Assembly (NCBI GenBank): GCA_947458275.1
Contig: CANGYR010000002.1
Coordinates: 1 to 64,000, forward strand
Direction of reading: 5' to 3'
Length of the DNA stretch: 64,000 nt
Source: Chitinophagaceae bacterium
Lineage (GTDB): Bacteria > Bacteroidota > Bacteroidia > Chitinophagales > Chitinophagaceae
Below are positions 58,843 to 64,000 of this stretch, one piece after another. Both the position numbers and the translations under genes were made by a program. Position 1 is the stretch's first letter, and the number at the start of each line of letters is the position of its first letter. The notes below the pieces were generated by a model that was not told where the DNA came from, made no database searches, and saw only the letters and a list, made by a program, of their open reading frames with translations.

Positions 58843-59589
58843 TTACTGAGTAAGTGCATGCAGCAGAATGCCTGTTGCCACAGCTGCATTAAGAGATTCG
58901 GCATGACCAATACGAGGTATGGTTACCTGTTTATCAGACATTTCCAAGATTTCAGGTCGAATACCATTGGATTCATTACCGATGATTAAAATCATTGGTG
59001 AGCTGTTTTTCACTTTATCAGGATGAATTCCATCTAGCGTTGCTGCAATGACAGGAACCATGTTATTGGCATTCAGCCATTCCGGGAGATTGACATACAA
59101 AATATTTACTCTTGCCAGACTGGCCATGGTGCTTTGTACCACTTTGTTGTTGTACATATCCACTGTATCTTCGGAACAAACAATATTCTTTATGCCAAAC
59201 CAATCCGCCGTTCTGATGATCGTCCCGAAATTACCGGGGTCTTTTATATTGTCAAGCACTAAAGTAATCCCTTCATTAACCTCAATTTTATCAATCGGCT
59301 TTCTTATTGAAAAAATTGCCACAACCTGATTGGGAGTAGTATAAAATGCAATCTTTTCCAGTTCAAACTGCTCAACCTGCTCTAAGTTATTGCCAGCAAT
59401 ATTGAGGATGGTTTCACTCTGTGAATTGACCCATTCCTCAAGTGCAAAAATCCTTTTACATTCAAATACACCTGAGCGTAAGAGTTCATTGACTACCTTT
59501 GGCCCTTCGGCCATAAAAACCTGATATTCATCTCTGAATTTTTTGTGCTGTAAACTTTGAATATATTTGATGTTTGATTTGCTTAACAT
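58843..59589 (-). CDS. SpoU-family rRNA 2'-O-methyltransferase
   Basis: 248 residues from the ATG at 59589 (MLSKSNIKYIQSL); a longer frame to 59754 would run into the divergent TamL gene and is rejected. An N-terminal L30e-like substrate domain (about 1-90) precedes the SPOUT domain with LDNIKDPGNFGTIIRTADWFGI, LIIGNESNGI and IPRIGHAESLNAAVATGILL. It resembles RlmB-type enzymes, so an rRNA guanosine is the likely target. Confidence 0.9.
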   Translation of the reverse strand: MLSKSNIKYIQSLQHKKFRDEYQVFMAEGPKVVNELLRSGVFECKRIFALEEWVNSQSETILNIAGNNLEQVEQFELEKIAFYTTPNQVVAIFSIRKPIDKIEVNEGITLVLDNIKDPGNFGTIIRTADWFGIKNIVCSEDTVDMYNNKVVQSTMASLARVNILYVNLPEWLNANNMVPVIAATLDGIHPDKVKNSSPMILIIGNESNGIRPEILEMSDKQVTIPRIGHAESLNAAVATGILLHALTQ

Positions 59590-59595
59590 GTTGTA

Positions 59596-62040
59596 ATGGC
59601 TATGGCTTTTTTTATTACTAAAGATACAAAGTTGCTTTTTCGGAAGGGAATTATTTTTCTCGTCATCCTTCTCTCCTCCTGCGGAAAACAATTTGTATTG
59701 AATCCACCCAAAGATCAGTTTTATCTTTATAAAAATAAGATTGATGTAAAGCAAAGTAAATTTACAAAAATTGAAAAACCATTCATTTTACAAAGACTTT
59801 TTACTCAGATAGATGAAAATGCCAAGGTAAAAGTAAAAAAGAGTCTTGTCTTTTTTAAAACAATCAATCACCCTTCTGTTTACGATAGTTCTCTGACAAA
59901 TTCATCTGCAAAAAATATGCGCAGCTCAATGTATCATTTGGGCTACTATAATGCAATCGTAGATACCAAAACAGATACATCGGGCAGAAAGATAACGGTG
60001 AAATATATAGTCAAATCGAACACCCCTACATTGATTGACACATTGAATTACCGTTTCAGAAAAACTGACTTACAATTACTCGGAGAAAAATTCAAGACGG
60101 AAACTCTTCTGAAAAATAACACTCCAATAACCAAGACAAATGTCATTACTGAAATCAACAGACTTGTAGACAGTTTCAGGAACAACGGATATTATAAAAT
60201 TACTGCTGCTGAATTTAAAGCGAAAGGAGACACCTCCATTGAAGCGCTTACTTCAGTGTCTAATGACCCATTTGAACAACTGATCTTACTGACAAAAGCT
60301 CAAGAGAACAGAGCGCATCCAAAAATAAGAATGACGATTGCATTGAATCCGCCTGCTGACTCAACAAAACTTAATCAATATCACATCGGAAAAATTGTAA
60401 TCATTCCCGACTCCCGACAAGGAGATGACTATCTGGATACTTCAGGTATGATTCAAACTTCTACCAATCATTTTGAATTAAGATACCATAAAAAGCTATT
60501 CAATTCGGGCGTATTTGATAAAGTAATCAGTATAAGGAGTGGCGATTTGTATAATCAAAATGAGTATTATAAAACTCTTTACAATATTTCAAAAGCAGGA
60601 ACCTGGCAAACTTCCAATATCTATTTTCATGAATCAAAAAATAACAATGGGGTGCTGGATATGTTTATTGTAATGATCCCCGTAAGAAAATACGGTTTTG
60701 AATCTGCGATTGAGTTGAGTTATTCTGCAGCCAGTAACACCAGTAATATCGTTGCAGGTAATCTTTTTGGCTTGTCGGGAAATTTATCTTTTACTAACAG
60801 AAATGTTGCCAGGGAAGCCATCCGTATGACTCACAACATTCGTGCAGGTTTGGAATTAAACAACAACACCGGTAAGGCCAATAACAGACTCATTAACTCT
60901 AATGAATTGAGCTACAGCAATAATACTTTTTTTCCGGGATTACTTTTATCTGCCGTTCCAAATATTTTTCACAAGAACAAATCCAATACCGGTGAGACTT
61001 TCATCTCCAGTACGCTTTCATTCAATCAGAGAATCAATCTTTTTAATTTAAGATCATTTAATGCAAGCTTTGGTTGGACCGGTATCAATAAAAAGAACTG
61101 GAAATGGACATTTTCTCCTTTTAGTACCGGCTTTAGCAATCTTTTCAATCAAACAGACAGTTTCAGAAATATCCTAAAAGAAAATCCATTTCTCCGATCT
61201 TCTTATAATACAGCCTTTGTAGCCGGAATGGGCGTTGTAGTATCTAAAACCTTCAACGGATTAAATCATCCCAACAGTCTTTCTAAAGAACTGAGCACCA
61301 GATTCAGTTTGGAAGAATCCGGACTTACCTGGGGATTGTTGCCTGTCTTCACCAATTATAAAAGAAGATTCATAAAGGCAGATGCAGACATAAGGTATAA
61401 TATCGCTTTTGATAAAAGCGCCCTTGCTTTCAGAGGTCTGGTAGGAGTTGGTATTCCCCTTTTGGGTATTGATACCAACAGAACGTTGCCATTTTTCAAA
61501 CAATATTTTGGCGGTGGAAGTAACAGTATGAGAGCATGGCCTGTAAGAGGAATTGGCCCCGGAGGACGTGGGCTTGTTCCGTTTTCATCCACCAGAACCA
61601 TCTTCAATGATCGTACTGGAGATATTCAACTCGAGTTGAATGCTGAATACAGATATGACATTGCGCAAATCATCCCGAACACATTAAAACTGAAGGGAGC
61701 AATTTTTGCTGACATCGGCAACGTATGGAATTATAAAAATACCAAAACAGACGGCACAGCAGACACTACGCAATTCTCTTTGAAAAACTTTTACAGTCAG
61801 CTAGGCGTTGCTGCAGGAACGGGGCTCAGACTGGATTTTAACTACTTTGTAGTGCGACTTGATTTCGGATTCCGTTTCAAACGACCTGAGTTGTATTATA
61901 TAAACGACGGATGGAAAGCACCCGACATCCGCTTTAATGATGTTTTCAAAAAACTATTTGCAAGAGGCGATAATGACGAATACCGAAAATGGAGATATGA
62001 AAATTTTAACTTTACTATCGGTATAGGATATGCGTTCTGA
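59596..62040 (+). CDS. tamL: TamL-type BamA/TamA-family outer-membrane lipoprotein
   Basis: 814 residues. Signal peptide with lipobox LSSC (Cys29), POTRA-like repeats in the first ~400 residues, and a C-terminal 16-strand barrel of the Omp85 type, with GGGSNSMRAWPVRGIGPG (the conserved strap-loop RGF/RGW-like motif) near 635 and FTIGIGYAF at the end. Bacteroidetes TamL replaces TamA and is lipidated. It starts 6 bp from the divergent methyltransferase start, so the promoters must lie in the neighbouring coding sequence. Confidence 0.92.
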   Translation: MAMAFFITKDTKLLFRKGIIFLVILLSSCGKQFVLNPPKDQFYLYKNKIDVKQSKFTKIEKPFILQRLFTQIDENAKVKVKKSLVFFKTINHPSVYDSSLTNSSAKNMRSSMYHLGYYNAIVDTKTDTSGRKITVKYIVKSNTPTLIDTLNYRFRKTDLQLLGEKFKTETLLKNNTPITKTNVITEINRLVDSFRNNGYYKITAAEFKAKGDTSIEALTSVSNDPFEQLILLTKAQENRAHPKIRMTIALNPPADSTKLNQYHIGKIVIIPDSRQGDDYLDTSGMIQTSTNHFELRYHKKLFNSGVFDKVISIRSGDLYNQNEYYKTLYNISKAGTWQTSNIYFHESKNNNGVLDMFIVMIPVRKYGFESAIELSYSAASNTSNIVAGNLFGLSGNLSFTNRNVAREAIRMTHNIRAGLELNNNTGKANNRLINSNELSYSNNTFFPGLLLSAVPNIFHKNKSNTGETFISSTLSFNQRINLFNLRSFNASFGWTGINKKNWKWTFSPFSTGFSNLFNQTDSFRNILKENPFLRSSYNTAFVAGMGVVVSKTFNGLNHPNSLSKELSTRFSLEESGLTWGLLPVFTNYKRRFIKADADIRYNIAFDKSALAFRGLVGVGIPLLGIDTNRTLPFFKQYFGGGSNSMRAWPVRGIGPGGRGLVPFSSTRTIFNDRTGDIQLELNAEYRYDIAQIIPNTLKLKGAIFADIGNVWNYKNTKTDGTADTTQFSLKNFYSQLGVAAGTGLRLDFNYFVVRLDFGFRFKRPELYYINDGWKAPDIRFNDVFKKLFARGDNDEYRKWRYENFNFTIGIGYAF

Positions 62041-62069
62041 TTTGCGCTAATATTGTTGAGTACCAAACA

Positions 62070-62786
62070 TCAGATTTTCCAGAAATCTTCCATTCCAACA
62101 GCATGACTGACTTCAAAATCGCCTATGCGTGTTCTGCGAAGACTTGAGAGATAGGCGCCGCAACCAATAATTTTACCAAAATCATTGGCAATACTTCGTA
62201 TATACGTTCCCGTTGAACATACAATTTTAAAATTCACAACAGGCAATTCAACAGATGTAATTTCAAATGATTGAATAAAAATTTTCCGTGCTTCCAGTTC
62301 CACCTCTTCTCCCCTTCTGGCCAGCTCATACAATGGAGTCCCTTTCTTTTTTATAGCCGAATAAATGGGCGGAAACTGTTCTATATGACCGGTAAGTTGT
62401 TTTACCGCGGAGTCTATTTGTTCAATGGTTACCCCTGAGTAATCTTTGTGATTTTCAGGATTGCTTTCCAAATCATAGGTAGGCGTAACGGCTCCCAACA
62501 CGAAGGAACCTCTATATTCTTTTTCCTGAGCCATGTACTCATTGATCTTCTTCGTATACTTTCCGGTACAAACTATGAGCAACCCACTTGCGAGCGGATC
62601 CAATGTGCCGGCATGCCCAACTTTTTTAATTCTTATGGTACCGCGAATTTTTCTTACCACATCAAAAGATGTCCAGTGTAATGGCTTATCAATTAACAAT
62701 ACCCTGCCTGCTTCAAAGCCGGCACGCTGTTCTTCGGTCAATACAACGGGAGGTTGTTTCTGTTGCAACTCCTCCCCGTTTCCCAT
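62070..62786 (-). CDS. truB: tRNA pseudouridine-55 synthase
   Basis: 238 residues from the ATG at 62786; a TTG at 62831 would add 15 residues. RVLLIDKPLHWTSFDVV, the catalytic motif HAGTLDPLASGLLIV, YRGSFVLGAVTPTYD, and the C-terminal TGTYIRSIANDFG and LSSLRRTRIGDF. It forms the psi55 of the T-loop in tRNAs. Typical short Bacteroidetes form without a PUA domain. Confidence 0.95.
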   Translation of the reverse strand: MGNGEELQQKQPPVVLTEEQRAGFEAGRVLLIDKPLHWTSFDVVRKIRGTIRIKKVGHAGTLDPLASGLLIVCTGKYTKKINEYMAQEKEYRGSFVLGAVTPTYDLESNPENHKDYSGVTIEQIDSAVKQLTGHIEQFPPIYSAIKKKGTPLYELARRGEEVELEARKIFIQSFEITSVELPVVNFKIVCSTGTYIRSIANDFGKIIGCGAYLSSLRRTRIGDFEVSHAVGMEDFWKI

Positions 62787-62861
62787 AGTTTGCGCAAGAT
62801 GCTTTTGACGGTATGATCCCTTATTACCCAATATTGAATGAGAAAAAATTTAATGAAATAA

Positions 62862-64000
62862 TTAATACGCTCTGGCAAACAAAACCCGCTCCTTACTTGG
62901 CTTTCCAGTAAGAATGCAACTGCCATTTTCCTGTTTGTTATTCAGAGGAATACACCTTATCGTAGCTTTTGTCATTTCTTTAATCTTCTCCTCCGTTTCA
63001 GGTGTCCCGTCCCAATGAGCAGATATAAAGCCGGCTTTAGTGTCGAGCAATGACACAAACTCATCCCATGTATTTGCTTCACGGATGTTTTCATTTCTGA
63101 AAGCCAACGCTCTGTTGAAAATATTTTGTTGTATTTCTTCCAGCAGATTGCTGACATACTGAGCAAGCCCGTCAATAGAAACAGTATTTTTTTCTTTGGT
63201 GTCTCTGCGCGCAAGTTCAACTACATTGTTCTCCAAATCTCTTAAACCCAGCGCTATTCTCACAGGAACACCTTTCAATTCATACTCTGCAAATTTCCAT
63301 CCAGGTCTTGCATTGTCACTGTTGTCATATTTAACTGAAATACCCAGCGACTTCAATTCTTTTATTATGCCGTTTACTTTTTCGTCTATCACCGGCTTGC
63401 TTTCCTCTCCTTTATAAATTGGAACAATCACTACCTGTAAAGGCGCAATGCGGGGAGGAAGTATCAATCCCTGGTCATCACTGTGCGCCATAATGAGCGC
63501 ACCAATTAATCTGGTAGAAACGCCCCAGCTGGTAGCCCACACATATTCCTGTTTGTTTTCTTTGGTAAGGTATTGCACATCAAATGCCTTTGCAAAATTC
63601 TGACCGAGAAAATGTGAAGTACCTGCCTGCAATGCTTTACCATCCTGCATCAGCGCTTCAATGCAGTAAGTATCCTCCGCTCCGGCAAAACGCTCATTGG
63701 GCGTTTTTACACCCTTAACTACCGGAACAGCCATATAATGCTCTACAAATTCCGCATAAACATCCAGCATCTTTTTAGTTTCATCAATCGCTTCTTCTTT
63801 GGTGGCATGAGCCGTATGCCCTTCCTGCCACAAAAATTCGGCCGTACGCAAAAACAATCTGGTACGCATTTCCCAGCGAACCACATTGGCCCACTGGTTG
63901 ACAAGAATAGGTAAATCACGGTAAGACTGAATCCATCCTTTGTATGTATTCCAAATAATTGCTTCGCTGGTAGGTCTGATTACAAGCTCTTCTTCCAATT
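62862..64000 (-). CDS. proS: proline--tRNA ligase (C-terminal part, cut by window end)
   Basis: About 379 residues of the archaeal/eukaryotic-type (type 3) ProRS. Class II motif 2 is in [26 protein letters not shown], motif 3 in [30 protein letters not shown], then the anticodon domain and the C-terminal extension ending in the invariant Tyr (ARAY). The N-terminus with motif 1 lies beyond position 64000. It ends 30 bp from the truB TTG alternative start. Confidence 0.96.
   Translation of the reverse strand, partial: LEEELVIRPTSEAIIWNTYKGWIQSYRDLPILVNQWANVVRWEMRTRLFLRTAEFLWQEGHTAHATKEEAIDETKKMLDVYAEFVEHYMAVPVVKGVKTPNERFAGAEDTYCIEALMQDGKALQAGTSHFLGQNFAKAFDVQYLTKENKQEYVWATSWGVSTRLIGALIMAHSDDQGLILPPRIAPLQVVIVPIYKGEESKPVIDEKVNGIIKELKSLGISVKYDNSDNARPGWKFAEYELKGVPVRIALGLRDLENNVVELARRDTKEKNTVSIDGLAQYVSNLLEEIQQNIFNRALAFRNENIREANTWDEFVSLLDTKAGFISAHWDGTPETEEKIKEMTKATIRCIPLNNKQENGSCILTGKPSKERVLFARAY

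Overview
The window is a chromosomal segment of a Bacteroidota (Bacteroidetes) bacterium, most likely from the Chitinophagaceae or a close relative; the family-level placement is inference. The evidence is a giant protein with a type IX secretion (T9SS) C-terminal sorting domain, a T9SS plug protein, a TamL-type lipoprotein, a Bacteroidetes-type exosortase with a PVDGG-type small protein, several -7 boxes of the TAnnTTTG kind, no clear Shine-Dalgarno sequences, and low GC. No tRNA, rRNA, prophage, transposase or CRISPR array was seen.

Layout. 0.3-9.3 kb: PspC-like protein, mitochondrial-type aconitase, SET-domain protein, MgtE, GlmS and a DUF4954 protein. 9.3-14.7 kb (minus strand): carA-aroQ, then the alpha-type ribosomal cluster infA-rpmJ-rpsM-rpsK-rpsD-rpoA-rplQ with a promoter candidate and a strong terminator. 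14.7-29.9 kb: envelope proteins (lipoprotein, OmpA-like, M13 peptidase), RNA modification (tgt, trmH), a glycosyltransferase, dihydroorotase, dipeptide epimerase, DPE2-type 4-alpha-glucanotransferase, a four-helix-bundle (IVP) protein and dnaK. 30.1-44.5 kb is the accessory core: an exosortase with a partner membrane protein, a HEPN/MNT pair between perfect 50-bp direct repeats, an 87-aa PVDGG-type putative sorting substrate, and, 18 bp upstream of it, a 4041-aa T9SS surface protein. 45-47.3 kb: two small cassettes (DGHHR protein + HAD; RelE/HigA-type toxin-antitoxin) separated by three copies of one compound repeat. 47.3-64 kb is again mostly housekeeping: GtrA, ABC-F, argS, pfkA, pyk, a divergent trpF, fsa, the SRP RNA gene, T9SS plug protein, LolC-like permease, rRNA methyltransferase, TamL, truB and a partial proS.

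The most unusual feature is the intergenic DNA. Many spacers are built from short words (7, 9, 18/19 bp) in tandem, often as inverted arms, and belonging to a few recurring families. They begin exactly at, or supply, the stop codons of at least eleven minus-strand genes. In three genes a 9-bp-phased array ends just before the start codon. In the giant protein, word repeats encode the start of the signal peptide. Accessory modules are bounded by these arrays. This looks like a polar, compound, non-coding repeat system whose function cannot be told from sequence alone.
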